Assembly (NCBI RefSeq): GCF_004363955.1
Contig: NZ_SNZR01000011.1
Location: 1,674,001 to 1,738,000, forward strand
DNA length: 64,000 bases
Direction: 5' to 3'
Source: Enterovirga rhinocerotis
Lineage (GTDB): Bacteria > Pseudomonadota > Alphaproteobacteria > Rhizobiales > Beijerinckiaceae
In this document: piece by piece, positions 1-10,813 of the stretch
Layout: every line of letters starts with the position of its first letter
How positions within the stretch are numbered: position 1 is the first letter of the stretch
Position numbers and translations under genes: made by a program
The notes under the pieces: model-generated
What the model was told of the DNA's origin: nothing
Seen by the model: only the letters and a program-made list of their open reading frames with translations
Databases searched by the model: none

Positions 1-37
1 ATCGTCGCGGCCTTCGAACTCGTGAGAGGACGTCGCC

Positions 38-460
38 TTATGCGGCGGCTTCGTCCGTCTCGACCTTCTGCGACGGGCCGGAGTCCTTGCCCTTGGCATC
101 GACGTCGCGATCGACGAACTCGATCACGGCGAGAGGCGCGTTGTCGCCCTGGCGGAAGCCGGCCTTCATCACGCGGCAATAGCCGCCGGAACGGTCCTTG
201 TAGCGCGGGCCGAGCACGGCGAAGAGCTTCTTGACCATGTCCTCGTCGCGAAGCTGGGACATGGCGTTGCGGCGGGCGTGAAGGTCGCCGCGCTTGCCGA
301 GCGTGATGAGCTTCTCGACGACCGGACGCAGGTCCTTCGCCTTCGGCAGCGTGGTGACGATCTGCTCGTGCTTGATGAGGGCCGCCGACATGTTCGCGAA
401 CATCGCCTTGCGATGCTCGGCCGAACGGTTGAAGCGGCGACCGCGGAATCCGTGACGCAT
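38..460 (-). CDS. rplQ: 50S ribosomal protein L17
   Basis: Large-subunit ribosomal protein L17, which sits near the peptide exit tunnel. The 140-residue product starts [20 protein letters not shown], the family hallmark, and carries the core stretch ending in the [14 protein letters not shown] segment. A charged, alanine-ending tail of about 25 residues extends the bacterial core (about 115-120 residues), as is usual in alphaproteobacteria. It is the last gene of the minus-strand rpsM-rpsK-rpoA-rplQ group, and the 220-bp spacer before it holds palindromic repeats. Identification is secure. Confidence 0.97.
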   Translation of the reverse strand: MRHGFRGRRFNRSAEHRKAMFANMSAALIKHEQIVTTLPKAKDLRPVVEKLITLGKRGDLHARRNAMSQLRDEDMVKKLFAVLGPRYKDRSGGYCRVMKAGFRQGDNAPLAVIEFVDRDVDAKGKDSGPSQKVETDEAAA

Positions 461-530
461 GATGGGCTCTCCTGATCTTCACGGCCGCCGTGCCAAGGGT
501 CGGCCGTTCCTTTTGAGTTGACGTTTTTTA

Positions 531-669
531 CCTCTCCCCTTGCGGGAGAGATCGCGTTGCGCGCCAGCGCAACCGGGTGAGGGGCGAGCCCCCCGAGTCT
601 ACCGGAGAGGAAATCCCCTCATCCGGCCGACGCCTCGCGTCGCTCGACTTCTCCCACGAGGGGAGAAGC
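531..669. repeat. intergenic palindromic repeat pair between rpoA and rplQ
   Basis: Two facing copies of a REP-like palindrome. The left one has CCTCTCCCC-TTGC-GGGAGAG followed by a GTTGCGC/GCGCAAC arm and GGGTGAGGGG. The right one reads CCCCTCATCCGGCC and ends in CTTCTCCC/GGGGAGAAG. The same family recurs near 51.1, 52.3, 60.3 and 61.5 kb. It lies inside the rpoA-rplQ spacer of an essential operon, so its transcript would fold between two ribosomal-operon genes. Confidence 0.75.
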
Positions 670-680
670 GATCCGGCGCC

Positions 681-1697
<1,017 letters not shown>

Positions 1698-1792
1698 GGG
1701 CCTACCCCTCGAACGGCGATCGCGGGACAGCGGTTTTGAGCCGCGCCCCGCCCGATCGCATGATTGGATGGGGCCGCAAGGCCCCGGATGCA

Positions 1793-2182
1793 TCAGACGC
1801 GGCGGCGCTTGCGCGGCCGGCAGCCGTTATGCGGGATGGGCGTCACGTCCCGGATCGACGTCACCGTGAAACCGGTGGCCTGGAGAGCGCGAAGTGCCGA
1901 CTCGCGCCCGGAGCCGGGACCGGACACCTCGACCTCGAGGGTCCGCATGCCGTGTTCGGAGGCCTTGCGGGCCGCATCCTCGGCCGCGACCTGAGCCGCG
2001 TAGGGGGTGGACTTGCGGGAGCCCTTGAAGCCCATCGCGCCGGCCGACGACCAGGAGATCGTGTTCCCCTGCGCGTCCGTGATCGTGATCATCGTGTTGT
2101 TGAACGAGGCGTGCACATGGGCGACGCCCGACACGATGTTCTTGCGTTCGCGGCGGCGGACGCGGGTTGCTTCTTTTGCCAT
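1793..2182 (-). CDS. rpsK: 30S ribosomal protein S11
   Basis: Small-subunit platform protein S11, 129 residues, the expected length. The conserved core [20 protein letters not shown], the [17 protein letters not shown] helix and the C-terminal [16 protein letters not shown] are all present. ATG start at 2182. It lies between rpsM and rpoA in the standard order, but the rpsM-rpsK spacer is unusually long (187 bp) and contains a strong hairpin. Confidence 0.97.
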   Translation of the reverse strand: MAKEATRVRRRERKNIVSGVAHVHASFNNTMITITDAQGNTISWSSAGAMGFKGSRKSTPYAAQVAAEDAARKASEHGMRTLEVEVSGPGSGRESALRALQATGFTVTSIRDVTPIPHNGCRPRKRRRV

Positions 2183-2307
2183 GTCTCGTGAGATCCTTCA
2201 GGCGCGCCCGTATCTCCAGGCGCTCGGGATGGAGGTAATCGGCCCGGCGTACCGGGCGTCTGTCGTCCCGACCGCAGCGAGGCTGAGGACCAGGATCGGG
2301 TTGGGCA

Positions 2308-2369
2308 TTCCGGTGCCCGATCCCCGGGACGAGCCCGGGGATGACCTGTCGCGCCGAAGGCGCGTCAGG

Positions 2370-2372
<3 letters not shown>
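2308..2372. repeat. large hairpin/palindrome at the rpsM 3' end
   Basis: Positions 2342-2348 (TGACCTG) pair with 2366-2372 (CAGGTCA), and inside them 2350-2355 (CGCGCC) pairs with 2359-2364 around a GAA loop. Only one T:T mismatch interrupts a stem of about 14 bp. The arm overlaps the rpsM stop codon (2370-2372). Immediately to the left lies a CCCCGGGACGAGCCCGGGG palindrome of a common intergenic type. There is no T-tract, so mRNA stabilisation or partial termination is as likely as true termination. Confidence 0.6.
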
Positions 2373-2738
<366 letters not shown>

Positions 2739-3091
2739 GCCGCCTTCTCCTCGACACCTTCGGAAAGGTGTTTCTAAAACTGCTTTCGAGCGATTCTCCA
2801 GCCGTCAAACGCGCATAAAACGCAGGCACACCCTTTCGGGGAGCGCCGTGCGACGGTGTCTATCGGCTCGATGGACTGGTGCCCTTAAGGCCGAAGCCCG
2901 CAGGAGTCAACGATGTCTGCCTCGGCGCGGTCGACATGTCGACGCCAGCCCCGTGTTGCCGCCGCGCTGCGGACATCGCGCGCCGGATCGCGTAAGGCGG
3001 GATTTCGGTGAGGCGCCAGCGCGGCCCCGACCCGGAGACGAGGCCGTTTCGCCGAGCGGAGCGGTTCCAGAAGCCAAAGGGCCTGTTGCCG
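2739..3091. other. divergent intergenic region between rpsM and a lipoprotein gene
   Basis: A 353-bp stretch with no convincing gene in either strand. It must hold the promoter of the rpsM operon (minus) and probably that of the plus-strand lipoprotein gene. A TTGACG element on the minus strand near 2800-2806 could be a -35 box, but no convincing -10 was seen. A leader hairpin close to rpsM is listed separately. There is no trace of adk. Confidence 0.5.
2754..2771 (-). promoter_or_regulatory. leader hairpin upstream of rpsM
   Basis: ACACCTT at 2754-2760 and AAGGTGT at 2765-2771 form a perfect 7-bp stem with a 4-nt loop. It lies 16 nt upstream of the GTG start of rpsM, immediately before the ribosome-binding GAGGAG. 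It could be part of a ribosomal-protein autoregulatory leader, or simply a structural element; the sequence alone does not decide. Confidence 0.35.
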
Positions 3092-3496
3092 ATGATCCGT
3101 CGCCTTCGAATCGCTCTGGCCGCCGGCGGGCTCGCCTTCGTCGGCGCCTGCGCGAATGACAGCTTCACGTATACGATGGAGCGTTACGGGGCCGTGAAGG
3201 GCGTCACGGTCAAGCTGCGCTGCCGCGACGCCTACGAGGTGTTCGACCGCTATGACGCGCGCTCGCTGATCGTGGTCACGAACCCTGTGAGCGAATTGGT
3301 CGGCGGCTGCCTCGAAGGCGGGGCCGATCGTGCGGTGCGCCAGCGCGAGGTCGCTCGAATCTATCTCGAGGAAAGGGCGAAGCGGCCGCTCTGCAGGATC
3401 ACGCGGGAGCGCGACATCACCGGCCTGCAGCGGGAATTCGACTATCGGTGTCCGGACGATCCGAAAGCTGCGCCGCCTCGGCTGCAGCGGGGGTGA
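3092..3496 (+). CDS. small putative lipoprotein
   Basis: 134 residues. The N-terminus has two arginines, a hydrophobic stretch and a lipobox V17-G18-A19-C20, which predicts lipidation and envelope anchoring after signal peptidase II cleavage. The mature part is charged, with several cysteines (near CRDAYEVFDRY, GGCLEGG, LCRITRE and YRCPDD), but I recognise no domain. ATG at 3092 was chosen because it places the signal peptide at the N-terminus; in-frame sequence upstream is not protein-like. It is transcribed away from rpsM. Confidence 0.72.
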   Translation: MIRRLRIALAAGGLAFVGACANDSFTYTMERYGAVKGVTVKLRCRDAYEVFDRYDARSLIVVTNPVSELVGGCLEGGADRAVRQREVARIYLEERAKRPLCRITRERDITGLQREFDYRCPDDPKAAPPRLQRG

Positions 3497-3519
3497 GGCG
3501 GCGTACGACGCCGCCTCAC
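3493..3519. terminator. bidirectional hairpin between convergent genes
   Basis: GTGAGGCGGCGT (3493-3504) and ACGCCGCCTCAC (3508-3519) are perfect complements, giving a 12-bp stem with a 3-nt loop. It begins over the lipoprotein stop codon and ends 11 bp before the 3' end of the convergent 62-residue gene. No T-tract follows on either strand, so factor-independent termination would be imperfect. Confidence 0.55.
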
Positions 3520-3530
3520 ATCAAAGGACC

Positions 3531-3719
3531 CTAGCGGGTCTGACCTTCCGTGAACTGGCGCTCGAGCGCCTTCTCGCCGTCCCGGCGCGCGGCATCCTCC
3601 GAGCGCTGGAGCCGATCCGAGCGCTGAATCAGCTTGCCATGGCGCCGAATCGTCCATTCGAAAGCGCCCGGCGAGCGCGTGGAGACCTGAACATCGAGTG
3701 TGTAGGGATGGGTATTCAT
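3531..3719 (-). CDS. conserved small protein of unknown function (62 aa)
   Basis: Starts MNTHPYTLDVQVSTRSPGAF and contains EWTIRRHGKLIQRSDR, a pattern I associate with small hypothetical proteins widespread in Hyphomicrobiales. It looks like one compact beta-rich segment followed by a charged helix rich in R/E/D. The start at 3719 is preferred over a long upstream extension whose sequence is not protein-like. It is divergent from ispA and shares the 154-bp region between them. Function unknown. Confidence 0.65.
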   Translation of the reverse strand: MNTHPYTLDVQVSTRSPGAFEWTIRRHGKLIQRSDRLQRSEDAARRDGEKALERQFTEGQTR

Positions 3720-3873
3720 CCGGCGGCCATGCCACGAAGTTGGGGCAAGATCGTGGCTATGGGGAGATCTCCGTTCCGTATCGTGAACGCGCACCGTGCC
3801 GATCGCAGCGGCGTTGACCTGATTGACGGGATCGGCGAAGCCGCAGCTTAGATTGAATCCAGGTGTACCAGCC

Positions 3874-4806
3874 TTGAGCAAAGACGCGTTCCGAGCCCGT
3901 CTCGAAGGAACGGCCGCCGCGATCGAGAGCCTTCTCGACCGGCTGCTGTCATCCTCGCCGATGCCCGGCGAGATCGCACGGCCGCCCCGCGTCCTGGATG
4001 CCATGCGCTATGCGATGCTCGGCGGAGGCAAGCGCCTGCGGCCGCATCTCGTGGTCGAGACCGCCCGGCTCTTCGGGCGCGAGGACGAAGGCGTGCTCCG
4101 GGCCGCGGCGGCGGTCGAGTGCGTCCACGGCTACAGCCTCGTCCATGACGATCTCCCGGCGATGGACGACGACGAACTGCGTCGCGGCAAACCGACCGTG
4201 CATCGCGCTTTCGACGTCGCCACGGCGATTCTCGCCGGCGACGGCCTCCTGACCCTCGCGTTCGACATGCTGGCCGATACGCCGACCGATCCGGATCCGG
4301 CGGTGCGCATCGCGCTCGTCCTGGCGCTCAGCCGGGCCTCCGGCCTCGGCGGCATGGTCGGGGGCCAGATGCTGGACCTCGAGGCCGAAGGTCGGTTCGC
4401 GGCCGACGGCAAGCCCATCGCGGGCAGCGAAGAGGACACGCTGCGGCTTCAGGCGATGAAGACCGGCGCGATTCTCGCAGCCTCGGTGGACATGGGCGCC
4501 ATCATCGGCCGCGCCGAGGACTCCCAGCGCAATGCCCTTGCGGCATACGGCCGGGCGCTCGGCCAGGCCTTTCAGGTCGCCGACGACCTGCTCGACGCCG
4601 AGGGAGAAGCCGACCTCGTCGGCAAGGCGACCGGCAAGGATGCCGCCCGCGGCAAGGCCACCCTCGTCTCCCTTTACGGAGTCGACGGGGCCCGATCGCG
4701 CCTGCGCCGGCTCGTCGACGAAGCGCGCGATTCCCTTACGGCTTTCGGACCGGCCGGGGATGCCCTCGCCCGCACCGCCGTCTTCGTCGCCGAACGGCAA
4801 AGCTGA
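3874..4806 (+). CDS. ispA: polyprenyl (farnesyl) diphosphate synthase
   Basis: Condenses IPP with allylic diphosphates to make FPP for squalene and other isoprenoids. Both aspartate-rich motifs are present: the first DDLPAMDD (with GGGKRLRP upstream, the IPP-binding region) and the second ADDLLDAEG preceded by QAFQ. A TTG at 3874 gives LSKDAFRARLEG and 310 residues, close to the family length; a TTG at 3823 would add 17 residues. It is followed 63 bp later by dxs, the usual alphaproteobacterial neighbour. xseB, sometimes found between the two, is absent. Confidence 0.93.
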   Translation: MSKDAFRARLEGTAAAIESLLDRLLSSSPMPGEIARPPRVLDAMRYAMLGGGKRLRPHLVVETARLFGREDEGVLRAAAAVECVHGYSLVHDDLPAMDDDELRRGKPTVHRAFDVATAILAGDGLLTLAFDMLADTPTDPDPAVRIALVLALSRASGLGGMVGGQMLDLEAEGRFAADGKPIAGSEEDTLRLQAMKTGAILAASVDMGAIIGRAEDSQRNALAAYGRALGQAFQVADDLLDAEGEADLVGKATGKDAARGKATLVSLYGVDGARSRLRRLVDEARDSLTAFGPAGDALARTAVFVAERQS

Positions 4807-4869
4807 CGCCGAACTCCGCCGCCCCTCCCCTCAACGCCGCAGAGACGGGTTCTCTTTTGGCTCAAAAGG

Positions 4870-6828
4870 GTGCAGAGGTGTTTGGAACCAGATCAAGTTA
4901 CGACGAGAACATCGTTGCCCGTTTCCACTCCGCTGCTCGACCGGGTCGACACCCCGGAAGACCTTCGCAAACTGCCCGAATCCCAGCTGACGACTCTGGC
5001 CGAGGAATTGCGCGCCGAGACCATCGACGCCGTCTCGGTCACGGGGGGGCATCTGGGCGCCGGTCTCGGGGTGGTGGAGCTGACGGTCGCTCTCCATTAC
5101 GTCTTTGACACCCCGCGCGATCGTGTGATCTGGGACGTCGGCCACCAGGCCTATCCCCATAAGATCCTCACCGGCCGCCGCGACCGCATTCGCACCCTGC
5201 GCCAGGGCGGAGGCCTGTCCGGCTTCACCAAGCGGTCGGAGAGCGAATACGACCCCTTCGGCGCGGCCCATTCCTCGACCTCGATCTCGGCCGGCCTCGG
5301 CATGGCCGTCGCCCGCGACCAGCAGGGCGGCACGAACAACGTCATCGCCGTCATCGGTGACGGAGCGATGTCGGCGGGCATGGCCTACGAGGCCATGAAC
5401 AATGCAGGCCATCTCAAGAGCCGCCTGATCGTCGTCCTCAACGACAACGACATGTCGATCGCGCCCCCGACCGGCGCGATGTCGGCCTATCTCGCACGTC
5501 TCGTTTCGGGAAAAACGTACCGGTCCTTGCGGGAAATCGGTAAGCATCTCGCCGAAAAGCTGCCGCGCTTTCTGCACGAGAAGGCGGCGAAGGCCGAGGA
5601 GTTCGCGCGCAGCTTCGTGACCGGCGGAACGCTGTTCGAGGAGCTCGGCTTCTATTATGTCGGCCCGGTCGACGGCCATAACCTCGACCACCTGCTGCCC
5701 GTGCTGAAGAACGTCCGGGACACGGAGACGGGCCCGATCCTCGTCCACGTCGTCACCCAGAAGGGCAAGGGCTACGCCCCGGCCGAGGAATCGGCCGACA
5801 AGTATCACGGCGTCGTGCCGTTCGATGTCGTCACGGGTACCCAGGCGAAGGCCAAGGCCAATGCACCGGCCTATACCAAGGTCTTCGCGGAGCACCTCGC
5901 CAAGGAGGCGCGCGACGACAGGCGCATCGTCGCCGTCACGGCCGCGATGCCGTCCGGCACCGGGCTCGACGCCTTCGCCAAGGAGTTTCCCGACCGGACG
6001 TTCGACGTCGGGATCGCCGAGCAGCATGCGGTGACCTTCGCCGCCGGCATGGCGACGGAGGGCCTGAAGCCCTTCTGCGCCATCTATTCGACCTTCCTCC
6101 AGCGCGGCTACGATCAGGTGGTCCACGACGTCGCGCTCCAGAACCTGCCGGTCCGCTTCGCGCTCGACCGGGCGGGCCTCGTCGGGGCGGACGGCGCCAC
6201 CCATGCGGGCTCCTTCGACATCGCCTATCTCGGCTGCCTTCCCAGCATGACCATCATGGCGGCGGCCGACGAGGCCGAGCTTGCTCATATGGTGGCGACG
6301 GCGGCGGCCTATGATGACGGCCCCATCGCCTTCCGCTTCCCCCGGGGCGAGGGCGTCGGGGTCGAGATGCCCGAGCGCGGCCGCATCCTGCGGATCGGTG
6401 AAGGCCGGATCGTTCGCGAAGGGACCCGGGTCGCGATCCTGTCGCTCGGCACGCGGCTCGCCGAGGCCCTGAAGGCGGCCGAGGAACTCGAGGCACGCGG
6501 ATTGTCGACCACAGTGGCCGATGCCCGCTTCGCGAAGCCGCTCGACGAGACCATGATCCTGCGCCTCGCCCGCGACCACGAGGTCCTCATCACGCTCGAA
6601 GAAGGTTCGGTCGGCGGCTTCGGCTCGTTCGTGCTGCAGCTCCTCGCGGAGCGCGGAATGCTCGATCGCGGCCTCAAGGTCCGGTCGCTCGTGCTGCCGG
6701 ATACCTATCTCGACCATGACAAGCCGGATCGGATGTACGCTCAGGCGGAGCTGGATGCGGCCGCGATCGTCAAGCGCGTCTTCGACGTCCTCGGCAGCAA
6801 TGCAGGCGGCCTGAAGGCCCGCGCCTGA
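4870..6828 (+). CDS. dxs: 1-deoxy-D-xylulose-5-phosphate synthase
   Basis: First enzyme of the MEP pathway: thiamine-diphosphate-dependent condensation of pyruvate and glyceraldehyde-3-phosphate. The thiamine-binding signature [18 protein letters not shown] followed by [10 protein letters not shown], the [10 protein letters not shown] histidine motif and the transketolase-like middle domain ([15 protein letters not shown]) are intact. 652 residues from the GTG at 4870; TTG codons at 4882 or 4915 are plausible alternative starts and would give 648 or 637 residues. It lies between ispA and hpnA, placing precursor supply next to hopanoid synthesis. Confidence 0.95.
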   Translation: MQRCLEPDQVTTRTSLPVSTPLLDRVDTPEDLRKLPESQLTTLAEELRAETIDAVSVTGGHLGAGLGVVELTVALHYVFDTPRDRVIWDVGHQAYPHKILTGRRDRIRTLRQGGGLSGFTKRSESEYDPFGAAHSSTSISAGLGMAVARDQQGGTNNVIAVIGDGAMSAGMAYEAMNNAGHLKSRLIVVLNDNDMSIAPPTGAMSAYLARLVSGKTYRSLREIGKHLAEKLPRFLHEKAAKAEEFARSFVTGGTLFEELGFYYVGPVDGHNLDHLLPVLKNVRDTETGPILVHVVTQKGKGYAPAEESADKYHGVVPFDVVTGTQAKAKANAPAYTKVFAEHLAKEARDDRRIVAVTAAMPSGTGLDAFAKEFPDRTFDVGIAEQHAVTFAAGMATEGLKPFCAIYSTFLQRGYDQVVHDVALQNLPVRFALDRAGLVGADGATHAGSFDIAYLGCLPSMTIMAAADEAELAHMVATAAAYDDGPIAFRFPRGEGVGVEMPERGRILRIGEGRIVREGTRVAILSLGTRLAEALKAAEELEARGLSTTVADARFAKPLDETMILRLARDHEVLITLEEGSVGGFGSFVLQLLAERGMLDRGLKVRSLVLPDTYLDHDKPDRMYAQAELDAAAIVKRVFDVLGSNAGGLKARA

Positions 6829-6844
6829 GCGGCCCGCCGCTGAT

Positions 6845-7831
6845 ATGACGGAGCAGGCGACCGGAACGGTTCTCGTCACCGGTGCCTCGGGCTTCGTCGG
6901 CTCGGCGATCGCAGCCACGGCTCGACGAGCCGGATACACCGTCCGTGTCCTGATCCGGCCATCCAGCGTCCGCACCAACATCGATCCGGCAGATGACGTG
7001 TTCGTCGGCGACCTGAACGATCCCGCCTCCCTGCCGCCGGCGCTCGACGGCGTGCGTTACCTCGTCCATGCCGCGGCCGATTATCGTCTCTGGGCGCGCC
7101 ATCCGGGCGAGATGGAGCGGACGAATGTCGAAGGCACGCGAAACCTGATGCGCGCCGCCATGTCCGCCGGAACCGAGCGGATCGTCTACACCTCGAGCAC
7201 CGCGACTCTGAGGCCCGGCGGCAACGAAGCCGGCGCGCTGGCTCCGACGGAGGCGATCGGCACCTACAAGCGCAGCAAGGTCCTGGCGGAGCGCGCCGTT
7301 GAGGCGATGATCGCGGACGGGCTGCCGGCCGTCATCGTCCACCCGTCGACGCCGGTCGGACCGGGCGACGTCAAGCCGACGCCGACGGGCCGCATCATCG
7401 TCGAGGCGGCTTCCGGCCGGATGCCGGGCTATGTCGATACGGGCCTCAACCTCGTCCATGTCGACGACGTCGCGGCCGGACATCTCGCGGCGCTGCGCCG
7501 GGGTCGGATCGGCGAGCGCTACATCCTCGGCGGCGAGAATGTCCTGCTCTCCCAGTTGCTCGCCGATATCGCGGCGCTCGTGGGACGCCGGGCGCCGCGC
7601 CTGCGCTTCCCCCGGACTGCGATCTGGCCGGTGGCCGTGGTCGCGGAGGCGCTGGCCGTCATCAGCGGGCGAGAACCCTTCGTCTCACGGGACGCCCTGC
7701 GGATGGCGAAATATCGTATGTTCTTCGACGATCGGAAGGCGCGCGCGGAGCTGGGCTATGTCTCGCGGCCCTATCGCGAAGGCCTGGCCGACGCGGTCGC
7801 CTGGTTCCGTGGCGCGGGATATCTCACATGA
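6845..7831 (+). CDS. hpnA: hopanoid-associated NAD-dependent sugar epimerase HpnA
   Basis: Extended short-chain dehydrogenase of 328 residues. The nucleotide-binding motif VTGASGFVGSAIA is at the N-terminus, and the active-site Tyr/Lys pair lies in GTYKRSKVLAE. Members of this subfamily sit in hopanoid clusters and are annotated as sugar epimerases, though their substrate is not established. The stop overlaps the hpnC start by 4 bp (ATGA), showing translational coupling and an operon that continues through shc. Confidence 0.92.
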   Translation: MTEQATGTVLVTGASGFVGSAIAATARRAGYTVRVLIRPSSVRTNIDPADDVFVGDLNDPASLPPALDGVRYLVHAAADYRLWARHPGEMERTNVEGTRNLMRAAMSAGTERIVYTSSTATLRPGGNEAGALAPTEAIGTYKRSKVLAERAVEAMIADGLPAVIVHPSTPVGPGDVKPTPTGRIIVEAASGRMPGYVDTGLNLVHVDDVAAGHLAALRRGRIGERYILGGENVLLSQLLADIAALVGRRAPRLRFPRTAIWPVAVVAEALAVISGREPFVSRDALRMAKYRMFFDDRKARAELGYVSRPYREGLADAVAWFRGAGYLT

Positions 7832-8706
7832 CCATCAGCGCCAGCGAGACGAAATCCGGAAAGGGGCACAAGGACGAGAACTTTCCCGTCGCCTCTCGTC
7901 TGATCCATCCGCGCCATCGCGGGCCGATTTTGGCCTTCTATCGATTCGTGCGGGCGGCGGACGACGTCGCCGATCACGCGGACCTGTCATCCGACGAGAA
8001 GCTGCGGCTTCTCGATGCGCTCGAGGCCTCGCTGCTCGGAACCGGGCCTTCGGATCCCGAGGCGGAGCCTCTTCGCCGCGCCCTTTCGGAACGTGGCCTC
8101 GCGCCGATCCACGCTCAGCATCTCCTCGACGCCTTCCGCCTTGACGCACGGAAATCCCGCACGCGCGACTGGGACGACCTCATGCACTATTGCTCGCTCT
8201 CGGCGATGCCGGTGGGCCGCTTCGTGCTCGACGTCCATGGCGAGGAAAGGTCGACCTGGCGCGCGTCGGACCCGCTTTGCGCAGCGCTCCAGGTGATCAA
8301 CCACCTTCAGGATTGCGGCAAGGACTACCGGAACCTGGATCGCGTCTACCTTCCGGAGGATGCCATGGCGCGGCACGGCGCGACGATCGAGATGCTGGGG
8401 GCCGAGCGCGCCTCCCCTGCCCTCCTCGGCGTGATCCGCGAACTCGCGATGCGGACCTCGGGCCTCCTCGCGCAGAGCAGCACCTTCCCCGCCCTGATCG
8501 CGGATCGGCGGCTCGGGCTCGAAGTGGCGGTCATCCAGCGGCTCGCCGAGTCGCTCGTCGGAAAGCTCGAGCGGCGCGATCCGCTCGTCGATCGCGTCCA
8601 TGCGGGCAAGGGAGAAGCCCTCGCCCTCGCCATCGCCGGCGTCGCGCGCGGCCTCTGGCAGCGAGGACGGGGAACACCGCCGGCATCGCTCGGAGCGGCC
8701 CGATGA
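7828..8706 (+). CDS. hpnC: hydroxysqualene synthase HpnC
   Basis: In the three-enzyme bacterial route to squalene, HpnC converts presqualene diphosphate to hydroxysqualene. The 292-residue protein has the isoprenoid-synthase fold signatures: first acidic motif in FVRAADDVADHAD and second in QDCGKDYRNLDRVYLP. FPVASRLIHPRHR near the N-terminus is typical of HpnC rather than HpnD. It overlaps hpnA and hpnD by 4 bp each. Confidence 0.94.
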   Translation: MTISASETKSGKGHKDENFPVASRLIHPRHRGPILAFYRFVRAADDVADHADLSSDEKLRLLDALEASLLGTGPSDPEAEPLRRALSERGLAPIHAQHLLDAFRLDARKSRTRDWDDLMHYCSLSAMPVGRFVLDVHGEERSTWRASDPLCAALQVINHLQDCGKDYRNLDRVYLPEDAMARHGATIEMLGAERASPALLGVIRELAMRTSGLLAQSSTFPALIADRRLGLEVAVIQRLAESLVGKLERRDPLVDRVHAGKGEALALAIAGVARGLWQRGRGTPPASLGAAR

Positions 8707-9527
8707 GCGCTACGGCCGGCTCCGCGCAGCCCGCATCCGGCTCCTCGTTCTATCTCGGCATGCGGCTGCTGCCGAAGCCGAAGCGCGAGGCCATGTTCGC
8801 GATCTACGGCTTCTGCCGGATCGTGGACGACATCGCCGACGACGGCGGGCCGCGGCCCGAGCGGAAGATCGCCCTCGACCAGTGGCGGGAGGATATCGAC
8901 GCGCTGTATCGCGGCGACGTCCGGCCGAACGTCGCCTTCCTCGCGCCTCACGTGGAGGCCTACGGCCTGGAACACACCAACTTTCTCGACGTGATCGACG
9001 GGATGGAGATGGATGTCACGGCTGACATCCAGGCGCCGGACTGGTCGACGCTGGACCTCTATTGCGACCGCGTCGCAAGCGCCGTCGGTCGTCTCTCGAC
9101 GCGTGTCTTCGGCCTCGAGAAGGACCGCGGAGACGCTCTCGCCCATCATCTCGGGCGCGCCCTGCAACTGACCAACATCCTGCGCGACGTCGACGAGGAC
9201 GCGGCCATCGATCGCCTCTACCTTCCCCGCGAGGCGCTCGAAAAGGCAGGGATGACGGACCTGTCGCCGGCCGCCGTCCTCGCCCATCCCGGCCTCGACG
9301 AGGCCTGCCGCGAGGTCGCCGCACGGGCGCATCACCATTACGAGCAGGCAGACCGGCTCATGCAGGGCCAGCCTCGCAGCATCGTGCGGGCACCGCGCCT
9401 CATGGAGGCGGCCTATCGGTCAGTGCTCGACCGGCTGCTGGTTCGCGGCTTCGCGCCGCCCCGGCCCCGCGTCGGAGTGCAGAAGGGCAAGCTCGTCCTC
9501 GCCCTGGTGCGGCAGTTCTTCCGATGA
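8703..9527 (+). CDS. hpnD: presqualene diphosphate synthase HpnD
   Basis: Condenses two farnesyl diphosphates to presqualene diphosphate, the first step of the HpnC/D/E route. 274 residues from the ATG at 8703. Motifs: SSFYLGMRLLP, acidic motif one in YGFCRIVDDIADD, and acidic motif two in LTNILRDVDEDAAIDRLYLP. A longer in-frame extension upstream runs through hpnC and is not the real gene. Start and stop overlap hpnC and hpnE by 4 bp. Confidence 0.95.
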   Translation: MSATAGSAQPASGSSFYLGMRLLPKPKREAMFAIYGFCRIVDDIADDGGPRPERKIALDQWREDIDALYRGDVRPNVAFLAPHVEAYGLEHTNFLDVIDGMEMDVTADIQAPDWSTLDLYCDRVASAVGRLSTRVFGLEKDRGDALAHHLGRALQLTNILRDVDEDAAIDRLYLPREALEKAGMTDLSPAAVLAHPGLDEACREVAARAHHHYEQADRLMQGQPRSIVRAPRLMEAAYRSVLDRLLVRGFAPPRPRVGVQKGKLVLALVRQFFR

Positions 9528-10813
9528 CGGGCGGCAGGGTCCATGTCGTCGGCGCGGGGATCGCAGGCCTGAGCGCGGCGACTGCGCTCGCCGAGGCGGG
9601 CCGCGCTGTCGTTCTGTACGAGGCGGCGAAGGCGGCCGGCGGGCGCTGCCGGTCCTACTTCGATCCGGCCCTCGGTCTCGCGATCGACAACGGCAATCAT
9701 CTTCTCCTGTCCGGCAACCGAGACGCGATGGCGTATCTGCGCCGGGTCGGTGGCCGGGACGCGCTCGAAGGCCCCGATCAGGCCGTGTTCGCGTTTCTCG
9801 ACATACCCAGCGGCTTGCGCTGGCAACTCCGCCCCAATGCCGGCCGGCTGCCATGGTGGGTGGCCTTTCCGTCCCGCAGGGTGCCGGGCACACATCTGCG
9901 CGACTATCTCGCGCCGATGCACCTCCTGCGCGCCGATCACACCGCGACCGTCGGCTCGGTCATGCCGGATCGCGGGCTCCTTTGGCAGCGGCTCTGGCGT
10001 CCGGTGCTGCTCGCCGCACTCAACACGGAGCCGGAGGACAGCGCGGCTGGTCCGGCGGCGGCGATCATCCGCGACACGCTCGGGGCGGGCGGGTACGCCT
10101 GCCGGCCTCTGATCGCGACGCACGGGCTGTCTACGGCCTTCGTCGACCCTGCGCTCGGCTATCTCCTGGAGCACCGCGCCGAACGGCGCTTCGGAGCCCG
10201 GCTCCGGGCCATCGAGAGCGTGGACGGGCGCGCGTCCCGGCTCGTTTTCACGGACGAGTCGGTCGAGCTCGGCGCACAGGATCAAGTGGTCCTTGCCGTC
10301 CCGCCTTGGGTCGCAACGGAACTGCTGCCGGATATCTCGGCCCCCGACGAGTTCCGAGGTATCCTGAACGCGCATTTCGCCATCGCCCCGCCGGCGGGCC
10401 AGCCTCGGCTCCTGGGTCTCATCGGAGCGACGGCCGAGTGGCTCTTCGCCTATCCCGACCGCCTGTCGGTGACGATCAGCGCGGCCGACCGGCTGTTCGA
10501 CATCCCGCGGGAAGAGATCGCAGCCCGAATCTGGGCGGAGGTCGCCCAGGCGACCGGCCTGCCGCGCGATCCGATGCCGCCCTGGCAGATCGTGAAGGAG
10601 AAGCGCGCGACCTTCGCGGCGCTCCCGTCCCAGGAGACGCGGCGCCCCGGTGCGCGCACGCATCTGTCGAACCTCGTTCTTGCGGGGGACTGGGTCGCGA
10701 ACGGCTTGCCCGCGACGATCGAGGGCGCCATCGGATCGGGCGCTTTGGCCGCGTCCATGTTGCAGCACGATAATGGTATGGCGGCCGCTTCCATGGAACA
10801 AAGCCGATCGTGA
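9524..10813 (+). CDS. hpnE: squalene-associated FAD-dependent desaturase HpnE
   Basis: Reduces hydroxysqualene to squalene, completing the HpnC/D/E route. 429 residues. The N-terminal dinucleotide-binding motif VVGAGIAGLSAATALAEAG followed by VVLYEA binds FAD. A C-terminal FAD motif lies in NLVLAGDWVANGLPATIEGA, as in carotenoid desaturases. ATG at 9524 overlaps the hpnD stop; the end overlaps the GTG start of shc by 4 bp. Confidence 0.94.
   Translation: MTGGRVHVVGAGIAGLSAATALAEAGRAVVLYEAAKAAGGRCRSYFDPALGLAIDNGNHLLLSGNRDAMAYLRRVGGRDALEGPDQAVFAFLDIPSGLRWQLRPNAGRLPWWVAFPSRRVPGTHLRDYLAPMHLLRADHTATVGSVMPDRGLLWQRLWRPVLLAALNTEPEDSAAGPAAAIIRDTLGAGGYACRPLIATHGLSTAFVDPALGYLLEHRAERRFGARLRAIESVDGRASRLVFTDESVELGAQDQVVLAVPPWVATELLPDISAPDEFRGILNAHFAIAPPAGQPRLLGLIGATAEWLFAYPDRLSVTISAADRLFDIPREEIAARIWAEVAQATGLPRDPMPPWQIVKEKRATFAALPSQETRRPGARTHLSNLVLAGDWVANGLPATIEGAIGSGALAASMLQHDNGMAAASMEQSRS

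Noticed and set aside
3720-3873. A longer IspA beginning at the TTG at 3823
   Set aside because: The 17 added residues do not resemble family N-termini, and a TTG at 3874 gives the normal length; kept only as an alternative.
4807-4869. A terminator between ispA and dxs
   Set aside because: GAGA-CGGGT-TCTC followed by TTTT was seen, but a 4-bp stem is too weak, and the genes are normally co-transcribed.
4831-6981. A 716-residue open frame antisense to dxs
   Set aside because: It has the composition typical of shadow frames in high-GC DNA and no recognisable domain, while the opposite strand encodes an unambiguous Dxs.
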